A DNA stretch of 64,000 bases from Trileptium ribeirensis (Eukaryota; Nematoda; Enoplea; Enoplida; Thoracostomopsidae): NCBI GenBank assembly GCA_030248225.1, contig JASANE010019437.1, positions 85,949 through 149,948 of the forward strand. Reading direction: 5' to 3'. Both the position numbers and the translations under genes were made by a program. The notes beneath the pieces were generated by a model. The model was not told the origin of the DNA. It saw only the letters and a list, made by a program, of their open reading frames with translations, and did no database searches. Shown here one piece after another: positions 13,104-26,599 of the stretch (the stretch's first letter is position 1; each line of letters starts with the position of its first letter).

Positions 13104-14084
13104 CTAGTTCAGATTGCGTGATGTCGACGGTGTTGACGTTCCACCTAAAGGGACATTGTTAGAAAACTGTTGAGGCGTCGTAGAACCTCGGCCGCCGGAA
13201 GTATGGTTAATTTGATCATTTGCAGTCGTCGGATTCGCAAGCTCGCGGCGCTCTATAATACGATTATTGTGTATGATAAAATTTTTACCGCTTGATTCTC
13301 GTGCCGCTTTCATCTTCTCTACAAGAAGTTTATCTGCAGCTATAGCATTCGGTGTTAAATCGAGTTTAATCGATTTATTCTTATACGTTGTGCCGGCAAG
13401 ATGCTTGGCGTTGGCTAAGACTTGGTTCTTCAAATTTTCATTTTTAAACACAATCTTAATTGGCCTAGTTTTTGAAGGATCGAATTTTCCAACACGTGTA
13501 ATTACTTTGAACGCATCGGCATCTGGTTTTACATGAATTGAAGAAAGAATGTCGGTTACTTTAGTTTTTTCAAGGGACTTACGAGTAGCGGCATCCTATG
13601 CAGTTATTTCATCAACGCGAAACATCATTATGTTTGTTTTACGAAATTCAATTTCTCGTAATTCCGTCACGACATCGACACCAGTCATTCCACCTGAAGC
13701 AGTTACTTCCGGTCTAGCCTCTAGAGCTTCGACGCGGTTTGTCAGATCGTCTAGGCGAGCCTCATTTAGAGCAATACCATCAAGAATGTTTTGTACTTTA
13801 GGACAACAATGCAAACAATACCACGTAACTTGCGAATTTCCTTTGATTAGTTCGGACGCCAACGACGCGGAGATCCCAGAACACACTCGATGAAAGGTTC
13901 GTTTGCAGAATCGACATGAGATTATAGTATCACCATTGGATGCGTTAATCTTTCGACTTTCAGTTGGGCATGTCGGTTCATGGCAAAATGGATCTCCCAA
14001 AGGATTGGAGTCAGTATTTCGCGAGGATCGTCTCTGGGAGTTGATGCTATTATCCATGGTGTTGCAATGAATTTCAGTAGACAT
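13104..14084 (-). pseudogene. CR1-like ORF1 with PHD-type zinc finger and one in-frame stop
   Basis: The ATG is at 14084 and the frame runs to 13104, about 326 codons, interrupted only by TAG at 13596-13598. I checked that the two open parts are in the same frame. The N-terminal third has Cys/His spacing of a PHD-like finger (CHEPTCP, CRFCKRTFHRVC, WYCLHCC). A predicted short coiled coil follows (LDDLTNRVEALEARPEV). The second half carries VGKFDPSKTRPIKIVF and SIKLDLTPN, typical of the RNA-binding ORF1 proteins of CR1/L2 elements. ORF1p normally coats element RNA in the retrotransposition particle. A single stop is the only visible lesion. Confidence 0.85.
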
Positions 14085-14159
14085 TTGTAAGCGTATATCC
14101 GTATTTATGTTACCCTGAATGCAATTAATATGTGGCGGTTATATTATGTTTGTAGTCGC

Positions 14160-14460
14160 CCCTGAATGGCTGGCTCGCTACTTAAGTGAACTAGATAGTA
14201 ACGCTAGACTACTATCTAGTTGGAAGTTTTTCTCAACCCCTAGGCCCCCGAATAGCTGACCAGCTGGCTGGTTATTAGGTATAGTGTTCAGGAGATTTTG
14301 GTCGTCCAAATCCACTCCACTTACTCGCCCGGTCTTCTCAAGACTAAAACTACTTGTTGAGCCGCCCCCGAATGGCTGACCAGTCCCAACAAGTAACGCT
14401 ATCATTCCTGGACCCACCTGTTCTACTCGCCCTGGCTTTTCTCAAAAGACACTTGAGGCC
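14160..14460 (-). repeat. Repeated segment upstream of CR1 ORF1, possible 5' UTR
   Basis: Three imperfect copies of a core like cccc(c/t)gaatggctgacc occur at about 14160, 14245 and 14365, with tctcaa(g/a)a and actcgccc motifs between them. Repeated promoter modules in a 5' UTR are known for some non-LTR elements. Assignment to this element is inference from position. Confidence 0.4.
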
Positions 14461-14628
14461 GAAATTTTTACGTATTATTAACTACTATATATACTTAATA
14501 CAGAGTCACTCTTATTACTGGGTTATATCATAAGATTTTATTTGGGAAGAGATAATATTATTAAAATACCTAATATCGAAATAAATTTTACCTAAGTGTG
14601 AAGTAAATTAAGTAAATTATTAGCACAC

Positions 14629-14877
14629 CTGTTTGTATACCGAAGTCGCCAAAAGATTTGATCCAATACCGGTAGTAAGTATTACACCAAGTAGCAACCG
14701 TACCGAGTATAGGCTCTTTACATAGTTTCTATACACAAAATCTTTGTAACAATGCAATAAGAAATCCATAAAACGTTGAACGAAACCTTGTAACTCACAA
14801 ATTAAACTTGGCGATGTTCCAGAAATAACACATATAGGCTGACGTAAGCGCTCTAAGCTAGTGCCAAAAAGCACTAA
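14629..14877 (-). CDS. Possible internal exon of an unknown membrane-type protein
   Basis: A frame of 83 codons with no stop lies between an acceptor (acctag, intron side at 14878) and a donor (AAACAG followed by gtgtgc at 14628), phase 0 at both ends. The peptide includes ICVISGTSPSLICELQGF and a hydrophobic stretch VRLLLGVILTTGIGSNLL that could span a membrane. I do not recognise it and found no convincing neighbouring exon. The polypyrimidine tract is poor, so a chance open frame is possible. Confidence 0.3.
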
Positions 14878-14889
14878 CTAGGTGATCTT

Positions 14890-15780
14890 TTACCCAAAAA
14901 TATTAGCGAAATTAAATATATATATGATATATTATACATATAAAACACGAACACCGCAAATCAGGAAGTTCGACAACCGAACTCTGTTGAAGACTCCACT
15001 AGACTAACTTATTGAAAATAAAATCAAAAACAAAGTAAGTTTAGGTAGGAAATAAAATTAAATAAGGAAGATTATGCAAATTAGGCCAATCTAAGTTTAG
15101 ATTTTTGGAAAACAAAATTTTAGGCAACAGAACTTAAAATGAACTTTTAGGGACCGATAAATAAATAAAATTTTGAAAAACCAATTTTGATGATTTTGAA
15201 CCCCGGTAGCCTATGTTATATTTTATGCTTTAGATCGGGGTAGGGCTTGGACTATGATTTCTTATGGCGGCTATTGGATTATTAAATTGGGACGGGATTG
15301 GTCACTCGAAGATGTGTGATCTGTACGCGTGGCCAGTAGTGTGCCGGTGGGGATCATTGTTCTTTGGCGCGCGTTATTAGGTCAGCCTATCTTATTTCCT
15401 ATAGCACTGCTGCGTGGCTAATCGAATTGCTCGGTACGTATTTCGATATAAAGACAAACCAGCCGAAGTTGGAATGTTTATTCCAGATTAGTATAATACG
15501 GAACAAGCGATAACACCGGTTCGGTTACCGTTAAGTCACTAATTGAGCCATGTACCTTATATCTTCTAACTACTCAATCATCTCAAATTCCATCCGTTCC
15601 GTGATTTCTGTTCCACAACTCCGAATATTTTTTGACACTTGATGCTTGAAAACCCGTTACTATTTGACTTAGACGTGAGACCGTTACGCCTTATCTTTAT
15701 TGAGCAAATGGCACTGAATAATTTTTCTCAACTCAGAAGTGAGCGTGCAATTATTCTGAATAATTTATATAATACTTGTG
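14890..15780. other. No gene seen
   Basis: The sequence is AT-rich with no open frame of note, no RNA gene and no repeat that I could pair elsewhere in the window. Confidence 0.45.
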
Positions 15781-15809
15781 ATTAGTGTATGTATTGACTA
15801 AGTCTTCTT

Positions 15810-16160
15810 GTGAGCTTTCTACGAGATCGCCGGACGGTTGGATCAGCACGTTTATTTGAGTAACTTAACCTCTTCCTTAGATTTACGCTATTTAGTTCCT
15901 TATAATTTCCTCTTTTGATGTTGGTACGAGATCGCCGGGCGGTTGGATCCGTACGTTTATTTAAGTACCTTAACCTTTGCCTTAGAATTACGCTATTTAG
16001 TTTCCTTACAGCTAGCAGTGGCGGCACGGTTTACTGATAAATCCTGAGTAACTTATATCTATTACTTTCCCTTTTGGGTTGGTACGTAGTCGCAGGACGG
16101 TTGGACTCGTACGTTTATTTGATTACCTTATCCTAAGGTCTTAAATTTACACTAATACTT
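15810..16160. repeat. Three direct copies of a ~120-150 bp repeat
   Basis: Copies at about 15820, 15925 and 16075 share gagatcgccggacggttgga (third copy: gtagtcgcaggacggttgga), tacgtttattt, accttaacct and ttagaattacgctattta in the same order. The third is the most diverged, and about 50 unrelated bases precede it. Confidence 0.75.
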
Positions 16161-16408
16161 TCTTATGTCAACGTTCCCACTGCCGGACGAATCAGCTAGG
16201 CGCGTGTTATTTCCAATAGGATTATTGTTAGTTTACGCTCTGTTGGGGCTGGTGCCTTGTTCACCACAAAATTTTTCTTTTTCTTTTCAATAAAGGCCGC
16301 CCCCACGCCGCCTTTTGGTATTCCTGTCGTCCTCGGCCTGGTATATGGGCGTAATATTTACGTAAACTATGTATATAAACTGTATATATATATTATAAAC
16401 TAGCTATG

Positions 16409-17189
16409 TAATTTCCTAACTTAAATAAAACTAAACATAATATTAATATAATATTACTTATTTATAAAATCCCCCTAAATAACCCTACCCTTCCCCAACC
16501 TAAATTAAATACCCCAAACCCCCAAAATACACTTTTTCTTTTTTCCTACCCTTTTCCTATAATATATACTTCACCCACCCTTTTCTTCTCCACACAACCA
16601 AAATTCTACCCAAAATCCATTTTTCTCCTTTTTCCCATTTTCTACCAAAATTCAATTTACCCTCCCTCTCCCAATACTTAACCAAACCTCTCCAAAATTT
16701 AATATTTTCTTCCCCTCAATCCATCTATTAAAATACATAACACTCCCCTTTCCTCTCTTACCTCTTCCCATAAAATTTCCTTTTTCTAAATTTTCACTTT
16801 TTCTTCATTTTTCTCCACTTTTCAAATATCCCCCGTTCCCTCAAAATTCAATCCCTATCCCCCAAATTTTAATATCATTTCTCCCTTACCACCCCTATTC
16901 ATATATCTACTCCACCCGTTTCCTATCTTTATATTTTTCATAAATTTCACCTTTCCTTAAACTTCCAATTTTCCCCATTTTTCAAACATGTCCTATTTTC
17001 TCAAATCTTAACCCCTACTCCTCAAATTACCAATTTCAACTCCCCAACCTACCCCTTCATCATATTAAAATTTCACAATCCATCTCTCTCTACTTTTCTC
17101 AAACCACACCCCAAATTCTACCCCATTTCTCATTTCAAATTTTTCTTTAAACTTCTAAATAATATAATAAATATATAATATATATATAT
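16409..17189. repeat. G-depleted low-complexity tract, a degenerate ~160-175 bp tandem repeat
   Basis: From 16409 to 17189 (781 bases) I count three G on the plus strand, at about 16835, 16918 and 16990, while C is plentiful. Similar blocks start near 16648, 16823 and 16983 (a tcaaa(t/c)at-ccc tract, then a ctcaaa-tt-aa-ccct tract, then ccaattt). This indicates an old tandem array with a period of about 160-175. No frame or RNA gene is supported inside. AT-rich palindromic sequence flanks both ends. Confidence 0.85.
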
Positions 17190-20100
17190 GTTAGTATTTT
17201 CGCAGAAATCGCGTATAACTTTAAAACGGTACGGGGTACCGTTTGTTTTCGCCAGCTGGACGTATTGCATATTTATAAACGGTTACTCGTTTTGATACAG
17301 TGATTTCGTATGATTATTAGTATGTAATATAATGATGATTATCATGTTTTAATTAATTCGAAAAGGGATGAGCTAGCTAAAGAAAGGCTACGTGTAAAAG
17401 ACGTTTATTGTTTGAGGTTATATAATTAATTGGTGTTATATTAATTGATATATGTTATATTTTCTTGGTGTTGTTTCCGAGATGGTTTGATGAGTTTTTA
17501 TAGAGGTCACGATGTGTTGGTTTCTGTCGTAAAGAAGAGCTAGCTAACAATTTAGGAGTTCTAGCATCCGGAGAATGCGAGTGCATATACTGCCTCGCGT
17601 AAAAATTTTGACTCTGTTTCAGAATTCGTAGTCACTAGCAAAAAAGCTCATGGAGATTTTTCCGCGCTATTTTGATAGAATTATCGCCAACTCTGGGTTA
17701 GGTAGCTAAACTCGATCTGTTATTTAAGAGGTTATCCGAGCACGTCTCGAGCTTAACGGTATTACTTAATCACGGCGTGTCTGTAACGCTTATTTGCGGT
17801 TACCTGAGGTTTAACTACGTGGAATCTTGCGTTCGAAGTTGCCATATCACACCGTAAGTTACGAGATTATCAAGTACAAAATGGAACGGCGATACCTATG
17901 GGTGCGGAAATATACGTTTACTTGGTACAGTACGCTTGTACATTATTTGACGCATAGGCTAGCTGATGCCTAATGCGGAGGTGAAATATTGTGGTGGACT
18001 TGTAGCTGTATTAATTACTGGTTATTGATTTAATATATGGTATATGAAAAGGTGAAAACCGGCGTTGGAAACAATTCAGCGATGGCATATCGACACTTAT
18101 TGACCTTAGTAGAGCGTGTTCGTGAGCTAGTGTGTTAGGTGGCGTATATGCCTTTCAATAAGCTTCCTTAGTAGTGAATCCGTTATTAGCAACGAGTAGT
18201 TTTTGCTAGACAGGGTTGTTTAACGGAACAGACTTTCGGATAAAAAGATCGAGTGTGCGATGATTAAATGTTCCATTTAGGTCAGTGAGTCTATCTGATC
18301 CCCAAGTCGTTTCTGGTGTCGATTCAAAAGCCTCTGGGTTTCTGCGTGATATTACGTCTATGAAAATCCACTTGCGTGAGAGCAGTTTGAAAGTGATCAA
18401 CCGTGAAGCCGTCAAAGTGACCCGTTTGGTATACGGATTTTCTGCTTGGTAGACGTGTCGTATCATACTTGCGTTTTATTTGTGTTATTAGTATACAAGC
18501 GGAGTGCCATTGCATAGGAGTTTCGATTCGGAATTCAAGAGGGTTAATGCTTTAGTTGAACGCTCCCGTTCACTTGCGTTATTTTTACGAGAACCAATGA
18601 AATCGACTTAGTCGTTGATGGTCTCAGCGCGAATCGGCACTGCGCGGGAATAACGAATAAATAATTACTATCATTCGGCTGTTGTTGGTATTTTGAAAAG
18701 ATCGTAATAAAGCTACATCGGTGTGTGCTGAGCAGTTAAAAATCGTTGAAGCACTTCTAAAATCGGAAACACTAGGATTTGTTATCACCGCTTCCCTGGT
18801 ACGCCAGCTATTAATACGTTATTTATTGGTGGCCTGAACTGTATTTTTCGTATGTTATAGTAGCGCCTGGGGGTCGGAGCGTCGCGTAAGCACGAGTCTG
18901 CACGCCGTCGAAAAAGATTAAGCTTCGACACGCTCGTACTAACTCAATTTTTATTCGAGAATAATAATGCGAATAAGGTATAATAAGTAATAAGTACCTA
19001 TTTGTATAGCATATGTTTACCTCAATATCATTCGTAGCCAAGTTTTAGTTCTCACACTCCTTGAATTTCAGTTGTTACTCCACTCCACTATAGGTTTTCT
19101 CTGAAAAGTCATTCTCAGGATTCGTACTGTTCTTCACTCGCAGAACCATAAAAAATCCGATTCAAATCAATAAAACACATAAATTATATGAACACCAATG
19201 TAAATTCAAATAATAACACCAACGTTAGCTAGGTAACCTTTCTGATAAACGTAAAACTTTTTGTGATCGAAAATTCAAAGCCAGAAGTAATCCTGGATCA
19301 GAATCCCAAGCCGGAAGTAAACTGGTAATAAGCCGAATAAAAGCATTAAGAATTCGTTTGTGCTGCTGTTCCTTTTCGAGTTGCGTCACCTAACTCCAGG
19401 AAGTTAAGAGCCAAAACTATGACCAAGAACAAAAATCAAGCTAATATTAGTTAGCTAAACTAAACAATTAGTGCTAATTTATGCAAATTACCACCAACTG
19501 AAAACAGAAAACAAAGAAACAGAAAAAGAAACCGAAGCCCTGGGGAGGGAGCGGTATAATAAAGGATTTGGCGATCCATCCCGGATTTTTGGGAAATTTT
19601 GGTATTTTGGGACGGGTTTGGACTGGGAATCCCCTGGTAGCCTGGTCAACCCCTAACAGCCTATACGGTGCTCCACAACAAGTATTCGATAACTTAAGAT
19701 GTCATTTGCAGAAACGTTAGCTAGGTAATTTACATTTCAAAATAGGTTTCAGTGGATACAGTGTCTGCCAAGTTATCCTATGTATATTTTGGATTCCATT
19801 ATATGGTTAATAGAAAAACAAATAACTTATTGCGGGAGAGTGGGGTGGCTGTAGCCCACACTTAGGCTTAGGTTTAGTGTATGGCTTATATAAAGACCTA
19901 AGCTTTCGGCGCCAGGATAGGGCCGGGCAACCTATTATGTGGATTCCGACGCGTCTGGGAACCATCCCCTGTACCCTTGCTTTCATTGAGTATGTATGAT
20001 CAACAATCGCTTCAATTTAATGCACCTAATCTGCAAATTAGTTGTGACATCATAATTCGCTTGCGTAATCCGATCGCGAGATGTGTATATGTATGTGATA

Positions 20101-22500
20101 AGCTTGCATTATTGTTGTTGACTGACTTGTCTATAAAAAGTTTACTCTCATGTTCTTGTTTTCATACATCATACAATATCTTGTATCTATCATATATCAT
20201 ACTTGTTTCACTTAATACAATCATTTATAAGAGCCAATCTTTTGGTGTATACCAAGGAGCCCTTAAGGCTATTCGAAGAGCACTATTTTAGACAATTTTT
20301 GATGTTTTACGATTAACCTTTACTGCTTAAAACTTAAATATTTACGGCTGGTAAACATCCCAGTCCGAACCAGCGACGTTTGTCAAGTTAAGATGTTTAA
20401 TCTAAAGGCTTGCCCTATTTTTAATTTCGACAATGTGTTGTTAACATGTGCACTATTACCAAATGTGGCTTGTAGGAATTTACCAATCGCTATTAGATAT
20501 TTCAATCTTATCGTTATATATTTTGATTTGCTACGGCATTATATAGACCTACACATGCGCGATTTACTTTACAGGTGCTAAAATGTATTAATTTGGTTTT
20601 AGTGGGTTCACTATGATACACATTTGTATGCAGTACTGTACTAAACACAAAGAGATAACTTGTTAATGAAAGAATAGTTTGGAACCTCTAGCGCTTCAGT
20701 ACGCTAACCAAACCGCTATTCCATATAAAAATTGGTTGTTTCTTATTGATGTATTACTAGTTACGGGCATCATTAGTATACGTTAGATCATAAAATGTCT
20801 AAGATGTATCGGAGGCTAGATGTGAGGCCGGAGAAGGGGTTGGCTCTAGGGAGAGGGCACTTTGAAATTTTTAGGAGCTCAAAACTTTCCCAATTTGCAT
20901 ATATTTCCCCAATTTTTGACCATTTGCGCTAATTTTTTGATTTCCTTAATTTTTTCTCAATATCACATTGAATTATTTTGAGAATTTCAACGCTATTTTC
21001 CCCATTTTTGCTAAAATTTTTCACGCTCTGACTAAGTTTCGGGAAAAGTGATTGGGGTTGTGGAGTGTTTGCGAAAAATTTTGGCAACGTAAAAATTGGC
21101 GAAAATGTGAGAAGGGGAGGCCTACTGCCAAATACCTAAGCTCCACGACCACCTCCTCCTACATCGCCGACAGTCAAGCCCCCTAAGCCAACGGACCTTC
21201 GACACATATGCTTTAAGGGAGTAGAGTTGGTCTGAGGCTGTCCGAGCATTAGGATAATAAACATCTCCCACCGCTACCCATTCACATATAGTGCTTTGTT
21301 CACCGAGAAATGTGTGCACGTACTCGACATCGTTAGCATATACACATGTGTGTGTGGAAACATTACATTCGGTAGTGTAGCAGCCTTCGGCGCGTTGTTA
21401 CGCAACGCATAAGCACTCGTATACAACAGTGCTAATGTTGTTTCGTTTGAATATTGGTTACGTGCACTCGCAGCTTTATAACAACAATCGAATGCTGTTA
21501 CAAGCAGCCTTAACCATACATATTCAAGTTCCGAGATTTCAGCGGATGGTAGCCATGCTACGGGAGCGGGAGGTCAATCTTCGGCCTCAAAGAGGGTCAG
21601 CCGGTTGGCGGTGTGGGAGTGGCGGGTAGATAGAATGTCGGAATTTACACCAACAGAATTACCTATGTAGCGAGCAGTCATGCAGGTTTCACAGAATAAT
21701 GGATTGAAAACGCGATGGTTATATGATGTTTTATTATCTTGCAAACGGCTTCTACATACTTTTATCTTTAGTGACACATTGTTTGAGATTAAAGTCTCTA
21801 ATATATAGCTGTAAGAAACTATAATCTTTTACAGATGGCCAAAAAAATGATTATCAGCTAGCTGCTAGTGACTGCCTCCTGTAGTTATCCATCAGCAGAA
21901 AAACCACAATGCAATTTAAACAATAGACGAATCCCAATTAAAGAAGTACCAAAAATGTCGGACCCGAATTTGTCAGATAAACGTCTTTAACAGAAAGCAC
22001 GTCTGGATGCATAAAACTAGAAAAATTAAAGAACATTCTAAATACATTTCTGTGAAATTTAAGATAAATTTATTTGATTTTTTGCACCAACAAAAGATTC
22101 GTTTAACATTCAAATACATATTCCTTTAAATTTCAAGGATAATTTCGAATATCATAACTCTTTAAAAGATAATTCGTTAAAATTTCAAGGAATAATTCAT
22201 TAAATTCAAATGCGAAATCAAAGAAACTTCTCTTACATTTCATGGAAATGCATTTTGATTGCACTAACTTTGCTAGTACATCCCGAATTGCTTCCTGTTA
22301 AAGCCGTTTATTCGATAAAATTGGGTTGCACATATTTGGTACGTCTTTAATTAGGGTTCGTCTGTGGTATATGTTGCGTTTTGGACTTCCAGAACACAAC
22401 GTTTGGATGCATTCAAGGCTTCGGCTGTAGTAATATATTTGTGGATGTCATGTATTTAAAATTCAGTGCGTTTTGAAAATTCTAACAAGATATAGTAAAA
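17190..22500. other. No convincing gene; mixed intergenic sequence
   Basis: Overlapping short minus-strand frames at 18206-18515 contain a motif TTWGSDRLTDLNGTF that faintly recalls retroelement endonucleases, but two frames are needed and no other block is present. A plus-strand frame at 19977-20291 has no recognisable motif. Near 22030-22260 the segment ttaaatttcaagga and variants recur in AT-rich DNA. Nothing here supports a gene call. Confidence 0.4.
19826..19920 (+). repeat. Fragment of the CTTAGGCTTAG repeat family
   Basis: The segment cttaggcttaggtttagtgtatggcttatataaagacctaagct matches, with changes, the core of the small repeats at 57.1, 57.7 and 58.9 kb. It is an isolated partial copy 37 kb away, so this is a dispersed family. 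Confidence 0.6.
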
Positions 22501-25500
22501 TGTACTAGGACCAGTTCTGGCTCTACGGTATCCCAGCTGCACCACCATTTTTTTGGTGTGGTGCCCGGACAACCCCGGCTTCCACGACTCCCTGGTGAAC
22601 TGCAGGTTGACCTAAAGGGAATCGCTTAGCTTAACAAGCTGCCGGCGGGTTTACCAGGGTCTTCGGCCTGGCCCCTATATCGGCCCACGTTTCTAGTGGT
22701 ATGGAGGTCCCCCTGAGGGAGGGTCAAGCCTTAGGCCTGCTCACAGGTAATAAGGCTGACCCGCCTTTCCCTCGTTCTGTCTCCAATTCTTAGCGGCTGT
22801 GAGTTCCTCCGCCGTGAACCTGAGTATGGAAACCCGAGTTTTGACTGCGCCCTTGACCTAACCTATTTGAGCATTTGTTTATGATCGCGGCCTTAGAGGA
22901 CATCTGGGGACTGATCTCAGGGCCTGTAGTTGTGGTCCAGTAACTTGATCAGTATGGAAGGCTGAAACCTGCCCACAGGTCTCCGCGGTAATTCTACAGA
23001 TGGCCTATCTACTGATGCTGGAGCAGTTTGCAGAATTCCCTGAAAGGATTTGTTTGAGATTTCTACTAAAGTGGTATTGTTTTGATCCTATTTTTATTGT
23101 ATCGTTTTAATCTTAGGAAACTTGGAGGTATCCTGTGCGCTGGAAATTTTAATCCAAAATTTTTGAGGTGGTAATTCAACGAGAAGTATCGCTTAAGCAC
23201 AACAATTAACACTCTAACACTTTATTGAGTTAACTGCATTTTATTGCACTCGAACAAACAGTCGAGGTATATGAATATGTACAACAAGATTACGTGGGTA
23301 CCTCGGAGGATACCCCTTATGCATGTAACCGGTGATGTGAATTCCTATCACCGTGACCCCACGATATAAGACTTAAAAAATTCAGCTCAGAGCGTCCTAC
23401 AATTTTACACCCCTTGGGACATACGCTGAGCTCATGACGGTGTACCAACGATCGTTTCCTTGCTAGTCACTTGTTGACTGCAGTTGCAAACACACCCTAG
23501 GTTACTATTATTCGACACGCGCTTGTTATGAACCCTTTTACTCCACACTCCTTTGGAGTCGTTTCACTGATTCTAGATGTCAGCTGCGGACCACCTGCAA
23601 TGACGGTTTATAATCGAAAAGTTTGCTTGCACCAGGGTCAGATGGAAAACGCGGGTCCTTGTCAAAAGGGAAGCACTGCCGCGTCTCCCAAGTACCGAGC
23701 AACGTTGTCTCCCTAGAATTTTGGGGCTTGTGGTTTGACATGAAAACAGATTGCTGTAACGAGGACCCTAACGGGTCTACACGGGGTGGCGGTCCGCGCC
23801 TAAAAATTTTGTTTTAAGCTTGGAAAAACAATTGCTTTGTATCCTCCTCAGGGCCGTAGCTCGACTAAGGGGTGCGGTCCCGAGCAATTTTAGCTAAATT
23901 CGAATCAAATAAACGTCGCAGCTAACCCGATCTCACTTCATAAATTAGATGCTTACTTCTCCGAGCACTTTCAATTCAAGCGTGGGACCGCAGTCATTTG
24001 CAGGCACCGACCCGGCGCAATTGCTGCCGCGCCTCTCAGCCGAAAAATACCTGACTTGAAAATATTAGGGAAACTGTAAAATTTTACGCTTAAAACACTT
24101 TGGAAACCCCCGTTTTGCTGAGACAATGAAAACGCTAAAACAGTGAAAAAGGCAGGGAACAATAACGCACGAAGGGTCGTGACACGTCACTCCCTTTGGA
24201 GTAGCCGCATCGACCCAACGATAGTTATCGATGGTTGAAAATCGTGACGGGGTGCTCTATTGTTTCCTCACGGCATGAGACCCGTCTGGTTTTGAGGTTA
24301 AGGAGTTGAATTTCACTAGATATAAGCAAAAGCTCAGGGCATGAGCTCGAATTTCTTGGATGGCGTCAGGGGTTCCGTTCTTTAATTTTCCTGTATGACT
24401 CTGTCGCGTCCCGGCCTGCAAATCCCGGCTGCGTCCGTCGGGAGCAGAGCGCTCCTTCTACTCTTCCACTGATGAACTTTTTAACGTGCGCGACCTGGAG
24501 CCGTCCGCGTTTTACTAACCTGCAAGATAAGCTAAACTTACGCTACCAAATTGAAAGCGTGCACGAGGAACACTGATCGAAGCGGGGCAGTTTACATGCC
24601 CGTTCAACGTTCGGTGGTGTCTTAACGTGCCAATTCGTGGCGGGGCCCTTAGCTATTTAATGTAAATCGATGAAGTCCCCTACCGTGTCTACGCGGCATG
24701 GAGAACCGATTTTGAAACGGATTGTCAGTCACGGCGGATAAAACGCTCAGGGAACAAATGCTCTAGCTTTTAAAGAGGGTCGCCTAACAAATGATTCCTA
24801 CTTATGCTCAAATAATTACCGCGGTAGCGGTCGCCTCCAGGTCGCTGCAACTCTTTAATACCTTACCCCTTCCATGTCCCTATGTCCTTCCCCCTTCCCC
24901 GCGTGTATTTTACTCCCCTGCTCCTATTCACATCACTAAAAATAAATTTTCGCCCCCGGGTCTAGAAAACCAAAAATGCGACCCGGCGAGCAGGGAACCA
25001 TTCGAGAGCCGAGAAACCTGAACTCATTCAAAACGCACAATTTAGTCAACTTCATTGGGGACGCACTTACGGGTGCGCGGGGCATCCGTTGGACGCGCCA
25101 TCACCTGCAAGGGCAGTCCTAACTATGAAAATTTGAAGCACAGCACCTCATCAGAAGGGACTCTGCCCCACGTCTACACTGCGAGCCACTGCTGAGAAGA
25201 GAAAAGAAAGTTAAACAAGAAAAGCGTTGAAAACGCAAAACAAGCGGGCGACAACCGCCACACCAAAAACGTCAGTTTCCAAGTAATCAGCCCCCTACGC
25301 TGCGTCAGGCCTTTTCCTTATATACCCATCGATTTGGCCTGTCGGCCGTGCAGTTTGGCTCACCCTCAAAACTATAAAATGTAAAAGTTTAAACTTCTTG
25401 TAGTCAGTTACAAAGAAAGAATATGGTACATAAACACAAATAAACGACAGTACAAACAGCCCAGGCTACATATCGACGCATATACCAGCAGCTTATCGGC

Positions 25501-26599
25501 GATATTTACAAAGCCCTGCAGCATACAACAATGACAGCGCTGGTCCCCTAGTCAATGATAGCGACAGAGACCCATTTGTACGAGCGGCGACAAACAGCGT
25601 AAACAACCTAAACCTCCCGCATTCAGGCGCGAGGTTTTCTGTGAGCTATAATATATCAACGCCTAGGGCGCTTAAATTTTATTAGAAAATTTTTTGATTA
25701 TTTAGGTTTTCAGGTTAACTAGGAATCTTAGACGACCAGGGGCGGGACCAGGTTCACGCCCTAGCTGGTCTCCTACTGATAAAAATAAAACTTCAAATGT
25801 AAACTAAATAGGTGGCCTGGTAGAGGCCGTTTTGCGTGCAAGATACGATAAAATTGTGTGTCCCAAGTGGGTTAGATAGACCCTGGGTGGGCCGTGGGGG
25901 TGACCGGTCCCGGTTTTCGGTGTGATGGTTAGTATTAGGCTCCGTGGAGGTGTGGGGCTCGAAAAATCGGGGATTTTTGGTTATTTTGGTTGAGATCTGA
26001 GACTTTGAAATATCAGTGTTTAAACGAATCGTTACGGGTCCATAAGTAGGTACGGATGAAGGGTAGGTTGACCCGAACGTGAAATTTTGCAGCCCTACAA
26101 AACCCTTTTTGATAATGTGCTAACCCTACCTGGCATTAATCGCCGGAAAAATATTAAAATTTTGCTTTTAAAACACCTATGCAAAATGGGAAAAGCGGTA
26201 GCTTTTTGTTAAATCTTTATCGACCTTTTGACCTGGTTCGCCTTCTTCTATAAATCAATTATACAGCAGCATGCCAGGATAGGTCTCCAAGATCAGAATT
26301 GTAACAAAATTGCCCGTTTGGAAATTTTGATAAGCGTTCCGCACCATACCCCGACCCATCCTGACACGCAGCCCAATATATACTTTTACCACATTCAATT
26401 ATCAATTGACACACAATCATTACAGCAATACTGCGCGTCGCACCGGGACTGACCGTAGGGCACAGAATCAATGATCACGAAATAGAATCGTGAAGACGTC
26501 GCCCCTTGTCCTCGGCCCATCCGTTTCTTCACAATATATCATGATTATTAAAAACATTATACTTGTTACCATGAACTTCCATTTGGGGCCGACCGGATA
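22501..26599 (-). mobile_element. Solo long LTR (copy A)
   Basis: The left edge is TGTACTAGGACCAGTTCTGG, shared with copies at 26615 and 38044. The right edge ends near gaccggata at about 26599. Inside, in the same order as the other copies, are the gtgcccggacaaccccggctt block, a gggtacc/gataccc stem-loop (about 23296-23316), a gcgacaaccgcca block (25246), a minus-strand TATA box (25316-25324) and the cctcccgc/gcgcgagg hairpin (25613-25634). It is about 0.5 kb longer than the others and more diverged. No internal region is attached on either side. It stands only about 15 bases from copy B in the same direction. I call it a solo LTR because no coding sequence accompanies it; target duplications were not found. 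Confidence 0.65.
25316..25324 (-). promoter_or_regulatory. TATA box in LTR copy A
   Basis: Read on the minus strand it is TATATAAGG, at the place equivalent to TATAAAAGAG in copies B and C. The surrounding sequence is diverged, so its conservation supports a functional promoter origin. Confidence 0.5.

Larger units (their letters stand above)
9976..14160 (-). mobile_element. CR1-like non-LTR retrotransposon, near full length but inactive
   Basis: On the minus strand the order is ORF1 (PHD-type zinc finger plus a CR1/L2-style ORF1 domain), then an apurinic-type endonuclease, then a reverse transcriptase. This is the standard CR1-superfamily layout. Damage seen directly: one in-frame TAG in ORF1 (13596-13598), frame changes in the endonuclease near 12725 and 12470, another between endonuclease and RT near 11605-11650, and a probable missing stretch inside the RT. 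The 3' boundary is taken where the 110 bp tandem array begins. The 5' boundary is approximate because an upstream segment with repeated GAATGGCTGACC-like motifs may be its 5' UTR. Confidence 0.9.

Noticed and set aside
18206..18515. Retroelement endonuclease fragment
   Set aside because: Only one faint motif, spread over two frames, with no neighbouring EN or RT block.
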